DNA from: Algoriphagus sp. PAP.12
Lineage (GTDB): Bacteria; Bacteroidota; Bacteroidia; Cytophagales; Cyclobacteriaceae
Direction: 5' to 3'
Length of the DNA stretch: 64,000 nucleotides
NCBI RefSeq assembly: GCF_026652115.1
Contig: NZ_JAPPSQ010000006.1
Span: 124,001 to 188,000, forward strand
Positions 19,723-28,355 of this stretch are shown in pieces (position 1 is the stretch's first letter; the number at the start of each line of letters is the position of its first letter). The notes beneath the pieces were generated by a model. That model saw only the letters and a program-made list of their open reading frames with translations, made no database searches and had not been told where the DNA came from. Made by a program: the position numbers and the translations under genes.

Positions 19723-20841
19723 ATGAGTGCATTAATTAAAAAACTCCCACCTTTTACCTTGGGAGTGGAAGAAGAATACCAGATAATAGATCCTGAAACC
19801 AGGGATTTGAAATCTCACATGTCCAAGATTGTGGAAGGTGGGAAAATACACCTTCGAGAACAGGTCAAGGCAGAAATGCACCAGTCTGTAGTGGAGGTTG
19901 GTACCAATATTTGTAAGAACGTGGGGGAGGCGAGAAAGGAAGTTTCTTTTCTTAGAAACAAGATTTCAGAACTTGCTGGGAACCAAGGTTTGGTGGTTGG
20001 AGCTGCAGGCACACATCCCTTTGCCAAATGGCAAGATCAGGAAATTACAGATGATCCGAGATATCATAATATAGTCAATGAACTGAAGGATATCGCTAGG
20101 TCCAATTTGATTTTTGGACTTCATGTACATGTTGGGATTGAAAGTCGAGAGATCGCTCTTCAGCTGATGAATCAGGCTTGTTATTTCCTCCCGCATATCT
20201 ATGCTTTGACCACAAATTCTCCGTTTTGGGAGGGTAGAGATACGGGGTTTAAAGCTTTCCGAGCTAAGATTTTTGCAAAATTCCCTAGAACGGGTTTGCC
20301 TGAATATTTTGATTCAGTCCAGTCCTATGATAATTTCTTGGAGATCTTGGTAAAGACCAATTGCATTGATAATCCTAAAAAGATCTGGTGGGATCTGAGG
20401 ATGCATCCATTCTTTAGTACCATAGAATTTAGGATTTGCGATATGTGTCTAACGGTGGATGAAACAATCTGTGTGGTAGCATTAATCCAAGCAGTAGTTG
20501 CAAAGCTATACAAGCTTTTGATGAGCAATACGAGCTTCAATATTTATAGAATTGCCTTGATCCGTGAGAATAAATTTCGTGCTGCAAGAAATGGAATAGA
20601 AGGTAAATTGATAGACTTTGGTAAAAAAACTGAGGTACCTACCCAAGATTTAATTTTGGAGCTTTTGGACTTTGTCGATGATGTGGTGGATGAATTGGGC
20701 AGTAGACAGGAAATCGAATATGTACATCAAATACTAGCCCGAGGAACAGGAGCAGACCAGCAATTGGCAGTCTTCGAAAAGACTAAGGATACCAAGCAGG
20801 TAGTGGATTATATCGTCGGAAAATTTAATCAAGGGATTTAA
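19723..20841 (+). CDS. Carboxylate-amine ligase, GCS2/YbdK family
   Basis: A 372-residue member of the glutamate-cysteine ligase 2 family, the same length as E. coli YbdK. The N-terminal active-site strand is LGVEEEYQIIDPET with the metal-binding glutamates; further conserved stretches are GTHPFAKW, LHVHVGIESRE and the WWDLRMHPFFSTIEFRICD region. The family forms amide bonds from a carboxylate and an amine through an acyl phosphate, with weak Glu-Cys ligase activity reported for YbdK. With ATP-grasp genes on either side it is probably one ligation step of a multi-step pathway. Confidence 0.92.
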   Translation: MSALIKKLPPFTLGVEEEYQIIDPETRDLKSHMSKIVEGGKIHLREQVKAEMHQSVVEVGTNICKNVGEARKEVSFLRNKISELAGNQGLVVGAAGTHPFAKWQDQEITDDPRYHNIVNELKDIARSNLIFGLHVHVGIESREIALQLMNQACYFLPHIYALTTNSPFWEGRDTGFKAFRAKIFAKFPRTGLPEYFDSVQSYDNFLEILVKTNCIDNPKKIWWDLRMHPFFSTIEFRICDMCLTVDETICVVALIQAVVAKLYKLLMSNTSFNIYRIALIRENKFRAARNGIEGKLIDFGKKTEVPTQDLILELLDFVDDVVDELGSRQEIEYVHQILARGTGADQQLAVFEKTKDTKQVVDYIVGKFNQGI

Positions 20842-20849
20842 GCAATTGC

Positions 20850-20857
20850 TACCTTTG
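20850..20857 (+). promoter_or_regulatory. Bacteroidetes-type -7 element within the amidoligase cluster
   Basis: TACCTTTG fits the Bacteroidetes -7 consensus TAnnTTTG exactly and lies 22 bases before the TTG start of the amidotransferase gene. No good -33 TTTG is seen at the usual spacing. It could be a secondary promoter splitting the five-gene cluster. Confidence 0.4.
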
Positions 20858-20879
20858 TAGAAATTTAAATTTCAAGAAA

Positions 20880-21710
20880 TTGGGGAAGAGAAAATTGCAT
20901 TTGGCGATACTGGATATGTACGATGGAGAGCCCAATCAAGGGATGCGTTGTATCCGTGAAATTGTAGAAAGATTCAATGAGGATATTTCTTATAAGATTT
21001 TCGATGTCAGGGGAAAGGCTGAGTTACCAGAGATAAGAGATTTTGATCTTTTCATCTCGACCGGTGGCCCTGGGAATCCTTTGGAGGGAGATGGGAACTG
21101 GGATTTGAAATATTTTGATTTCTTGGATCAAGTCTGGATTTGGAATCAAAATCATAGCCGAAAAAAATACCTTCTTTTAATCTGTCACTCATACCAGATG
21201 GCCTGTAGGCATTTTGGTCTAGGCCAAATCAGTAAAAGAAAGTCGACCTCTTTTGGAGTTTTTGCAATCCATAAAACTTCTGATGGAATGCAGGATAAAC
21301 TTTTCCGCAATTTGGATAATCCGTTTTGGGCTGTAGATAGCCGTGATTTCCAAGTTTTGAAACCCGATCACAAGAAGTTTAAACTTTTGGGATCGAAAAT
21401 TATCGCTCTTGAGAAAATCAGAAATCATGTGGAGTACGAAAGGGCTATTATGGCCATTCGTTTTTCAGATGAAATTGTTGGAACTCAGTTTCATCCGGAA
21501 GCAGATCCAGTTTCCTTTTTGGCTCATTTGAAAAAGCCTGAGGTTCGAGAAAAAATCATTGCCCTAAAAGGAAAAGCCAAATTCAGGACGATGCTGGAAG
21601 ACTTGGTAGATGAAAATAAAATTTATAAAACGAATGAAGTTTTGATTCCAAATTTCTTGGAAAATAGCATTCGAAAGCATCGAGGGAGAGATCTTGAAGT
21701 TTTGACTTGA
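20880..21710 (+). CDS. Class I glutamine amidotransferase-like protein
   Basis: A 276-residue stand-alone class I GATase. The triad is visible: Cys102 in LLICHSYQMA, His205 and Glu207 in GTQFHPEAD; the oxyanion glycines are in STGGPGNP (60-66). It would hydrolyse glutamine (or a gamma-glutamyl compound) to release ammonia or the linked amine. Start is a TTG, chosen because the first beta strand (KLHLAILDMYDGEP) begins at residue 5 and the next in-frame ATG would delete it. No fused synthetase domain; the partners are probably the flanking ligases. Confidence 0.85.
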   Translation: MGKRKLHLAILDMYDGEPNQGMRCIREIVERFNEDISYKIFDVRGKAELPEIRDFDLFISTGGPGNPLEGDGNWDLKYFDFLDQVWIWNQNHSRKKYLLLICHSYQMACRHFGLGQISKRKSTSFGVFAIHKTSDGMQDKLFRNLDNPFWAVDSRDFQVLKPDHKKFKLLGSKIIALEKIRNHVEYERAIMAIRFSDEIVGTQFHPEADPVSFLAHLKKPEVREKIIALKGKAKFRTMLEDLVDENKIYKTNEVLIPNFLENSIRKHRGRDLEVLT

Positions 21711-21715
21711 TATTT

Positions 21716-22906
21716 ATGATTCAACCGATTAGAAGTATTTTTAATAGTCATTTTTCTCCTGAAACTTATCGGGATTTTCTGGATTCTGTAGAAAAGGATT
21801 TTAATCATAAACCAACCTTTCGGATTGCGGAAAGCCCTTTTTTTATTCCAAAGGATTTTCAAAAGCAATTGGTGGAAGCATGTGATCAGGTAATTGATTT
21901 TATCAAAAAGCCTGATTTCAAAGCGATCACCCAAAAGGCTTTGGATTTAAATACTAGCGTTCCAAATGAAGATGCTCATACCCAGTTTTTGGCGATTGAT
22001 TTTGGGGTTTGTGTGGAGGATGGTAGGCTGATTCCAAAACTTATAGAGGTTCAGGGATTTCCTTCCATTTTCAACTTTCAATTCAATCTCAATCGGAAAT
22101 TCAAGGAGACTTATCCATTTCTGGAAAGCTATACTCCCTATCTGAGTGGATTGAATGAAGAAAGTTATTTGGAAAAACTCAGGGAAGTCATCCTTGGAGA
22201 ATATTCTCCTGAGGAAGTGATTTTACTGGAGATTGAGCCTGAAAAACAAAACACCAAAATTGACTTTTACTATTGCCAAAGAGATTTAGGAGTTCCTTTT
22301 GTTTGCGTGACAGCTATTGAAAAGGATGGTAAAAAACTCTATTACACCAATTCTGAAGGGAGGAGAATTCAGGTCAAAAGAATTTATAATCGGGTGATTT
22401 TTGATGAATTGAATACCAGGCCTGATTTGGATATGGCATTTAGTTTTCAAGATGATTTGGATGTGGAATGGGCTGGGCATCCTAATTGGTATACCAGGAT
22501 ATCCAAGTTTATTCTTCCGTATCTTTCGGGTCCCTATTTTATTGAGACTACATTACTCAGCGAGTTGGAGGATATCCCTGAGGACCTTGAAAATTACGTC
22601 CTAAAACCACTTTTTTCATTTTCTGGAGCTGGAGTGGTCTTCAATGTGAAAAAGGAGGATATAGAAAAAGTACTGGAGAAGGATTTGTTTATCCTGCAAA
22701 AAAAAGTGAATTATTCACCTGTTATCCAGGCAATTGACGGCAATGTGAAAGTAGAGGTGAGAATACTGGTCTTATGGCCTGAAAAGGATGAAAAGCCTAC
22801 TTTGGTAGGGAATCTTTGTCGATTGAGTAGAGGGGAGATGATCGGTGTCAAATTCAATAAAGACAAAGATTGGGTAGGAGGATCGATCGGATTATTCGAG
22901 AAATAA
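21716..22906 (+). CDS. Probable circularly permuted ATP-grasp protein of unknown function
   Basis: A 396-residue protein I do not match to a named family, but with ATP-grasp-like pieces in permuted order. The N-terminal half has an acidic metal-site-like strand (LIPKLIEVQGFPS, about 105-117), and the C-terminal half has a lysine and glycine-rich turn (VLKPLFSFSGAGVVF, about 295-309) and VEVRILVLW. The ATG lies five bases after the amidotransferase stop; a TTG nine bases earlier overlaps that stop. As last gene of the cluster it is a likely final ligase. The permutation is inferred by eye. Confidence 0.65.
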   Translation: MIQPIRSIFNSHFSPETYRDFLDSVEKDFNHKPTFRIAESPFFIPKDFQKQLVEACDQVIDFIKKPDFKAITQKALDLNTSVPNEDAHTQFLAIDFGVCVEDGRLIPKLIEVQGFPSIFNFQFNLNRKFKETYPFLESYTPYLSGLNEESYLEKLREVILGEYSPEEVILLEIEPEKQNTKIDFYYCQRDLGVPFVCVTAIEKDGKKLYYTNSEGRRIQVKRIYNRVIFDELNTRPDLDMAFSFQDDLDVEWAGHPNWYTRISKFILPYLSGPYFIETTLLSELEDIPEDLENYVLKPLFSFSGAGVVFNVKKEDIEKVLEKDLFILQKKVNYSPVIQAIDGNVKVEVRILVLWPEKDEKPTLVGNLCRLSRGEMIGVKFNKDKDWVGGSIGLFEK

Positions 22907-22927
22907 AAATGCCGGGTTAAACCGGCA
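22905..22927 (-). terminator. Hairpin between the amidoligase cluster and pyrE
   Basis: TGCCGG (22910-22915) pairs with CCGGCA (22922-22927) around a 6-nt loop. On the minus strand it is followed by TTTTTATTT, so it should terminate pyrE. The convergent cluster ends four bases before the stem. Confidence 0.7.
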
Positions 22928-22935
22928 ATCATTGT

Positions 22936-23583
22936 TTATTGAGGATTCCATGCTGCTGGATCTTTTCTCCAATCAGCCAAGGAATTCAATACCTCATCTT
23001 TCACATAATTTCTTGCTACAGCCCTAGGAAGCATAGCTTCGTAATGGGAAAGAACAATTAGATCAACCTCAGCATTTTTGAAGTTTTCGTCTGCTATTCC
23101 AAATCCATAGCTGAAAATCGCAACCATCCCCATTACTTCAAACCCTGCATTTCTCAAATCCTGAACGGCTTTCAAAGAGCTTCCTCCGGTAGAAACCAAG
23201 TCTTCAACTACGACAACTTTTTGTCCTGGGACCACTTTACCTTCGATCATGTTTTCCATACCATGTCCTTTTGGTTTGGACCTGACATAGATGAAAGGAA
23301 GGTCTAGGTCATTGGCCAAAAGTGCACCTTGAGGAATTCCAGCAGTTGCTACTCCGGCAATTGCTTCTGCCTCCGGGAAAAAGTGCTGAATAGACTTAAC
23401 CAGGTTCTCTTTGATTAGATTTCTGACTTTCGGGAAGGAAAGTGAAAGTCTGTTATCACAATAAATTGGAGATTTCCAACCTGAAGCCCACGTGAACGGT
23501 TTTTCAGGCTGTAATCGAATTGCCTCAATTTCAAGTAATTGGTCAGCAACCTCTGCTGCGATGGAAGAGTCTAGAATTTTCAT
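22936..23583 (-). CDS. pyrE: Orotate phosphoribosyltransferase
   Basis: De novo pyrimidine enzyme (orotate plus PRPP to OMP), 215 residues. The type I PRTase PRPP motif is VVVVEDLVSTGGSS, the catalytic-loop region is YVRSKPKGHGMENMIEG, and FTWASGWKSPIYCDNR at the N-terminus is the orotate/PRPP-contacting segment typical of PyrE. No other pyr genes are adjacent. It diverges from a Nudix gene 97 bases away and ends at a terminator. Confidence 0.96.
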   Translation of the reverse strand: MKILDSSIAAEVADQLLEIEAIRLQPEKPFTWASGWKSPIYCDNRLSLSFPKVRNLIKENLVKSIQHFFPEAEAIAGVATAGIPQGALLANDLDLPFIYVRSKPKGHGMENMIEGKVVPGQKVVVVEDLVSTGGSSLKAVQDLRNAGFEVMGMVAIFSYGFGIADENFKNAEVDLIVLSHYEAMLPRAVARNYVKDEVLNSLADWRKDPAAWNPQ

Positions 23584-23680
23584 GTCCCAAAAATAAGTGA
23601 TTAAGAATGGATCAGGTTGTGGTAAGCAAAATTTTTATGCATTTTTGACCATTCACAGTACACCAATCGACGATTCTTGC

Positions 23681-24352
23681 ATGCGAATCTTTGTCAATGA
23701 CAAGCCTCTGGACTTAATCAGCTTCGAAGAGCTTCATCCATCTAAAAAATACGACGCTATATTTTCTGAGTCAGAAGATCTTCCCCCTGCATCTCAATGG
23801 CAAGAGGATATTCTTTTTCAAGAACCATCTCATGATCTGATCATTCGGATTTTGTATCAGATGAGGACGAGAAAGTTGAAAGATTTGGATTCGGTTACTT
23901 TGGTGTCAAGTGATAAGAATGCCCTCAAGAAATTTGTCAAAAGCCGTTTTACAACCATTAAAGCTGCAGGGGGCATTGTGACCAAAAAGGATAAAATTCT
24001 TTTAATATATCGACTAGGGAAATGGGATTTTCCAAAAGGGAAATTTGATAAAGGGGAAACTCCTCAGCAGTGTGCTGTCAGAGAAGTGGAGGAAGAATGT
24101 GCTATTCAGGTAAAGCTTGGAAAGCCTATATGCAATACCTGGCATACCTATACCCAAAACAGGAAAAGCATTCTAAAAAAGACCTATTGGTATGCGATGA
24201 ATAACGTTTCAGATGCAGGAATGAAGCCTCAGAAAGAAGAAGGAATAGAAGACATCCGATGGTTCAGAGAAGGTGATGCAAAAACTGCTTTGGTCAATTC
24301 ATATCCTTCTATGAGATGGTTGTTTAAGCAATTTTTGAAAAACCACCTTTAA
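23681..24352 (+). CDS. Nudix hydrolase
   Basis: A 223-residue Nudix protein. An N-terminal domain of about 90 residues (MRIFVNDKPLDLISFEEL...) precedes the Nudix fold. The Nudix box GKFDKGETPQQCAVREVEEE follows GX5EX7REUXEE, but the usual glycine after it is Cys (EEECAI). Metal binding should be intact. Substrate is a nucleoside-diphosphate derivative of unknown identity. The ATG at 23681 is preferred over an in-frame GTG at 23597 because the extra residues show no conservation-like pattern and run into the pyrE upstream region. It is convergent with coaD, 6 bases apart. Confidence 0.88.
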   Translation: MRIFVNDKPLDLISFEELHPSKKYDAIFSESEDLPPASQWQEDILFQEPSHDLIIRILYQMRTRKLKDLDSVTLVSSDKNALKKFVKSRFTTIKAAGGIVTKKDKILLIYRLGKWDFPKGKFDKGETPQQCAVREVEEECAIQVKLGKPICNTWHTYTQNRKSILKKTYWYAMNNVSDAGMKPQKEEGIEDIRWFREGDAKTALVNSYPSMRWLFKQFLKNHL

Positions 24353-24358
24353 GAAGGA

Positions 24359-24817
24359 TTATTCAATATTGTAAGGAAGAAACTCACTTACATTTCCTCC
24401 ATATCGATGGACTTCACGGATCACTGTGGAGCTGATGGCCGCGTATTGTGGAGAGGTGATCAAAAAAACTGTCTCCAAATCTTCATTCAGATATCGATTC
24501 ATTTGTGAGATAGTATTCTCGTATTCAAAATCAGTTGTGTTTCTTAATCCTCTAATTAAAAAACCAGCCCCATGTTTTTTTGCAAGGGTAGAAGTCAGTT
24601 CATTGTAAACAATGACTTTCACGCCAGGGATTTCAGTATATACACTTTCGATTTTTTCTACCATCAAATCAATATCGAAATAGCGATTCTTTTTGGTTGA
24701 ATTGTATCCTATTCCAATAATGACCTCGTCAAAAAGATCTAAACTTCTCATCACAATGTCGTGATGCCCCATTGTGTAGGGGTCAAAAGAACCTGGAAAA
24801 ATGGCTATTTTACTCAT
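24359..24817 (-). CDS. coaD: Phosphopantetheine adenylyltransferase
   Basis: CoA biosynthesis enzyme of 152 residues that adenylates 4'-phosphopantetheine. It begins IAIFPGSFDPYTMGHHDI with the nucleotidyltransferase (T/H)xGH motif as MGHH, has LIRGLRNTTDFEYE, and ends with the ISSTVIREVHRYGG motif. It lies three bases downstream of the DUF3822 gene, an association I recognise from other Bacteroidetes, so the two are cotranscribed. Confidence 0.97.
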   Translation of the reverse strand: MSKIAIFPGSFDPYTMGHHDIVMRSLDLFDEVIIGIGYNSTKKNRYFDIDLMVEKIESVYTEIPGVKVIVYNELTSTLAKKHGAGFLIRGLRNTTDFEYENTISQMNRYLNEDLETVFLITSPQYAAISSTVIREVHRYGGNVSEFLPYNIE

Positions 24818-24820
24818 GAT

Positions 24821-25639
24821 TTATTGGTATTGCCAAGAGACCTCAAACAACCCTAAATCTTTGAGGTGCTTGAATCCATGGGAATAGTTTTGGTTGGCAT
24901 GGGGAGTCAAAATTCTGAAATTTTGAAAATATTCTTTTCCCCAATCTTCAGTTATGTCAGTTTTAGAAGGAACACCAAAGATGTTGATTCTTACAAGATT
25001 TCGCTGGAATTTCAGTTGCTCAATCAGAATCATTACATATTTGAGAATATCTTCTTTGGACTCAATATGAAATAAGTTAAACGCACTGAGCTCCTGATCT
25101 GTAAATGCAGCTACATACATTTTATTACCAAAAAGGTTGATCAAGATTTCTTGTCCGATCAAGTTAAATCTCTCTTTAAACAGATAGGACAAAAATGAGG
25201 CGCTACCATGATAAAAGCTCAGTTCGGAAAACCGTGCTTGAAGAGATTTGTGGAGTTTTGAATCTACAAATGATACGATTTGCAGATTGTTGCTGTCCAA
25301 GGGGGTATTGAAATAGAAAGGGTTGGCCGGCATATCCTGGATAAATGAAAGGAAATTAGCCTCATTTCCAGATGAGAAAAGGACTCCAGGAACTAAGCTG
25401 AATCCTCTGTGATGAATATAAACCTTTGCAGGTACATCTATTCGAAGAAGAGGATCGCTTAAAATCAATTGATCAATGGATTCCCAGCTTATTTTGGGAT
25501 AAAAGTGAATGCCGATATTGGCCTGATTTTGATCTTTGGCAAAAATCACCAAAAAATCAGGGTATAAAAAAAGTGATAAGCTCGCTGTGTCTTCCACATC
25601 AAACTTATCACTTTTGAATACTTTGAGAGTATTTTCCAA
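24821..25639 (-). CDS. DUF3822 family protein
   Basis: A 272-residue cytoplasmic protein resembling the Bacteroidetes DUF3822 family, which typically sits beside coaD. It looks like an actin/ASKHA-type or pilus-assembly-like fold by pattern (short hydrophobic strands such as FLVIFAKD, KMYVAAFTDQ), but this is a guess. The start is a TTG; no ATG lies near the N-terminus and the next gene upstream ends 12 bases away. No catalytic residues stand out. Function is unknown; the coaD link suggests housekeeping. Confidence 0.75.
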   Translation of the reverse strand: MENTLKVFKSDKFDVEDTASLSLFLYPDFLVIFAKDQNQANIGIHFYPKISWESIDQLILSDPLLRIDVPAKVYIHHRGFSLVPGVLFSSGNEANFLSFIQDMPANPFYFNTPLDSNNLQIVSFVDSKLHKSLQARFSELSFYHGSASFLSYLFKERFNLIGQEILINLFGNKMYVAAFTDQELSAFNLFHIESKEDILKYVMILIEQLKFQRNLVRINIFGVPSKTDITEDWGKEYFQNFRILTPHANQNYSHGFKHLKDLGLFEVSWQYQ

Positions 25640-25651
25640 AATTAGGAGGGA

Positions 25652-26233
25652 TTATTTCCAGTTACCTTCAGTAGAAGCGTCAGTTCTGGATCCTACTCTT
25701 AGAGCTTTTTCGTTATTGTTCAATTTTCTTTCAGGATTCATTGGAGCTGGATCTCTGATTTCGAAAACGTTGACTTCATAGCTGTTTCTTTCGATTTTAT
25801 CAGCGAAGAATTCAAATTGCTTTCCACCAGATGCAGGCACGATTGCCATTGTCTCCAAATTGAAGTCAGGATATTTTCTAGTGTTAAACAAAGAGTCAAT
25901 TACAGGCACAGATCCCAAGGTATCGAATTCTACAGTAGTCTCTTCCTTACCATATTCCAACAATTTGGTAGTTTCAGTTCTTTGAACTAGCCAAATTTCA
26001 CCGTTTTGGATGAAGTTTTTCAAATCATTCCAATTTCCGGCGTACTCACCATTGGATGCTTGATATGCCAATTGAGCATCTCTTAGCATTTGTAGTTTTT
26101 CAATGATAGCTCCTTCTACAAGGGCAATTCTTTTCTCTGTTTCCACTACATCGTCCACACCTTTCCATAGAAGGTAGCCTAAGCCGATCGCTACGACGAA
26201 GAAAACAATAGATAATACTTTGGTTAGATTCAT
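25652..26233 (-). CDS. Single-span membrane-anchored conserved hypothetical protein
   Basis: A 193-residue protein with one N-terminal transmembrane helix (about 6-24) and a periplasmic domain. The region after the helix (EKLQMLRDAQLAYQASNGEYAGNWNDLKNFI) has the look of a pseudopilin: a long helix followed by a YxxSNGxYAxxWxxL segment. No prepilin-peptidase site (G-[FM]xxxE) precedes the helix, so true pilin processing is not supported. It lies 12 bases upstream of the DUF3822 gene and probably heads that operon with coaD. Confidence 0.75.
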   Translation of the reverse strand: MNLTKVLSIVFFVVAIGLGYLLWKGVDDVVETEKRIALVEGAIIEKLQMLRDAQLAYQASNGEYAGNWNDLKNFIQNGEIWLVQRTETTKLLEYGKEETTVEFDTLGSVPVIDSLFNTRKYPDFNLETMAIVPASGGKQFEFFADKIERNSYEVNVFEIRDPAPMNPERKLNNNEKALRVGSRTDASTEGNWK

Positions 26234-26280
26234 TTTGTTGAAATTTTAAATCTGGGTAAGGTTGATGGTTTTAAATCGTG

Positions 26281-26790
26281 CTATTTTAGATAATTATTTT
26301 CAAAATTAAAATATCCTTTACACAATCCTAGCTCCTGAAGGGATTTAATATCCCAAAAGATTTGATGAACTGACTCCCGAGGCAATGAACGGATATCCGA
26401 AATATTCATCCAGGCAATATCGGTCATGATTTGATTGTCTTTATCCAATTCCGGGTCAGTACCAAGTGCTATTTCTCCCGAAATATATGAAACTTCAAAA
26501 AACAATTCCATAGAATGTAAGGGCGGACGGAAAAATTCATGGACAAAAAGGAAATTTCCAACTTCAATTTCCAATCCGGTTTCTTCCTGAAATTCCCTTT
26601 TCAAGTTGATTTTGGCACTGGTTCCATAGTCCATTCCACCTCCTGGGACAGACCAAAATTCCTTTTGATCTCCCATCAAATGACGGATCATCAGAATTTT
26701 ATCTTCTAGAATAAAAACCCCATTGACACGTGTGCGAAGATGGTTGCCAAACTTTGCATTTATTTCATTGCCGATTTTGTCTTGCTTCAT
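26281..26790 (-). CDS. Nudix hydrolase
   Basis: A 169-residue Nudix enzyme, with the Nudix box GGGMDYGTSAKINLKREFQEETGLEIEV matching GX5EX7REUXEEXGU except that the first E position is T (GTSA); the REFQEETG half is intact. Likely an ADP-ribose or sugar-nucleotide type pyrophosphatase; no closer assignment. Its start codon is divergent from the helicase start, with only 14 bases between them, so each promoter must lie in or near the other gene. Confidence 0.85.
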   Translation of the reverse strand: MKQDKIGNEINAKFGNHLRTRVNGVFILEDKILMIRHLMGDQKEFWSVPGGGMDYGTSAKINLKREFQEETGLEIEVGNFLFVHEFFRPPLHSMELFFEVSYISGEIALGTDPELDKDNQIMTDIAWMNISDIRSLPRESVHQIFWDIKSLQELGLCKGYFNFENNYLK

Positions 26791-26804
26791 GTACTTTCGT
26801 TGTT

Positions 26805-28247
26805 ATGGCTAAAGATAATCAGACCAAATGGAAAGCGTCCGACCTGATTCGAAGTAATTTCCCCTACTTTCCAACGTCAGGGCAGTCAGAATTCTTTCGT
26901 AAAATGGATGGATTTCTTGCTCAAACACCTGATGAGAAGCCAACATTTGTCCTGAGAGGATATGCAGGAACTGGTAAAACTTCAGTGATTTCTGCATTGG
27001 TTCAAAGCCTTCCAAAATTACAAATGAGATCGCTTTTGCTTGCTCCAACAGGCCGGGCAGCAAAGGTAATGAGTAACTATAGTGGACGTGCGGCTTATAC
27101 CATCCATAAGATCATTTATAAGCCAAAAGAGGACTCTGGCGGCCTTGGAATGGGTTTTATCCTCCAAAAGAATTATTATAAAAATACCGTGTTTATAGTC
27201 GATGAATCTTCCATGTTGGCTGATGATGGAGGCATGTCTGGCAACTTGTTGGGAGACTTGATACGCTTTGTTTTTTCAGGCGAGGATAATCGATTGATCC
27301 TTGTAGGAGATACCGCTCAGCTACCGCCAGTTGGAAGTGAATATAGTCCTGCGCTTGATTCGAACTATCTCCAACGCTATTTCCGGCTTCATGCAGATCA
27401 GGTTGAGTTAGTGGAGGTGATGAGACAGAGACTTGAGTCGGGGATTTTATACAATGCAACTCAATTGAGGCAGTCCATTCCTAAAGAAAACCCTGAAATT
27501 CATCTAAATACTTCCTCCTTCAAGGATATCTTTAAGATGACCGGAGAAAGGCTAGAAGATGGGCTTCGATATGCATATGATAAGTTTGGTATGGACAACA
27601 CTGTGATCGTAACCCGGTCCAATAAGAATGCTGTCCAGTACAATCTATATATCCGGAAAGTCATTCATTTTTTCGAGGATGAGATCAATTCCGGAGACTT
27701 GTTAATGATTGTTAAAAATAATTATACCTATATGGCAGAGTCTGAAAAAGTGAATTTTTTGGCGAATGGCGATATGGCAGAAATTATGAAAATACGGTCT
27801 TTCGAAGAATTGTACGGTTTTCGATTTGCAACTCTGGAGCTTCGTTTATTGGATTATCCAGATGAGCCACACTTTGAGGCAAAAGTTCTCTTAGAGGCTT
27901 TGTATTCATCCAGTCCATCTCTGACTCGGGAGCAATATAGAAGTCTGTATAATCAAGTGGCTGAGGATTATGCTGATATAGCTAACAAGAATGAACGTCA
28001 GGAATTAATACGCAAAGATCCCTATCTCAATGCACTTCAAGTAAAGTTTGCCTACGCATTGACTTGTCATAAAGCGCAAGGAGGGCAGTGGCAGGCGGTT
28101 TTTGTGGATCAAGGTTATTTACCTGATGATAAAATAGACAAGGATTTTTTGAGATGGCTCTATACTGCTGTTACCAGAGCCTCTGAAGAATTGTATTTGG
28201 TGAATTTTTCTCCAACTTTTTTCAATGGAAATTCGTCTGAGAGCTGA
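26805..28247 (+). CDS. RecD-like SF1 DNA helicase / AAA ATPase
   Basis: A 480-residue superfamily 1B helicase. Walker A is GYAGTGKTS (about 46-54), motif II is VDESSM, motif III GDTAQLPPVGS, and the C-terminal UvrD-like helicase half contains KFAYALTCHKAQGGQW and YTAVTRASEELYLV (motifs V and VI). It resembles the short RecD2/Dda-like helicases that act alone rather than in RecBCD. The ATG at 26805 gives a conventional start; an upstream in-frame start would overlap the divergent Nudix gene and add unrelated residues. Confidence 0.9.
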   Translation: MAKDNQTKWKASDLIRSNFPYFPTSGQSEFFRKMDGFLAQTPDEKPTFVLRGYAGTGKTSVISALVQSLPKLQMRSLLLAPTGRAAKVMSNYSGRAAYTIHKIIYKPKEDSGGLGMGFILQKNYYKNTVFIVDESSMLADDGGMSGNLLGDLIRFVFSGEDNRLILVGDTAQLPPVGSEYSPALDSNYLQRYFRLHADQVELVEVMRQRLESGILYNATQLRQSIPKENPEIHLNTSSFKDIFKMTGERLEDGLRYAYDKFGMDNTVIVTRSNKNAVQYNLYIRKVIHFFEDEINSGDLLMIVKNNYTYMAESEKVNFLANGDMAEIMKIRSFEELYGFRFATLELRLLDYPDEPHFEAKVLLEALYSSSPSLTREQYRSLYNQVAEDYADIANKNERQELIRKDPYLNALQVKFAYALTCHKAQGGQWQAVFVDQGYLPDDKIDKDFLRWLYTAVTRASEELYLVNFSPTFFNGNSSES

Positions 28248-28355
28248 GAATTAAAATTGAACCATCAAGTCTTTGGCAAGGTTTTTAAAGTATAATAACC
28301 CAACAGGCCTTTGATAAGGCTTCAAAAAAATGAATATTTGAAACTAATAACCGAT

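Noticed and set aside
23597..23680. GTG start for the Nudix protein at 23597
   Set aside because: The extra 28 residues show no domain character; the ATG at 23681 starts a plausible beta strand.
26730..26804. Upstream extension of the helicase gene
   Set aside because: It would overlap the divergent Nudix gene and adds cysteine-rich residues unlike any helicase N-terminus; the ATG at 26805 is better.
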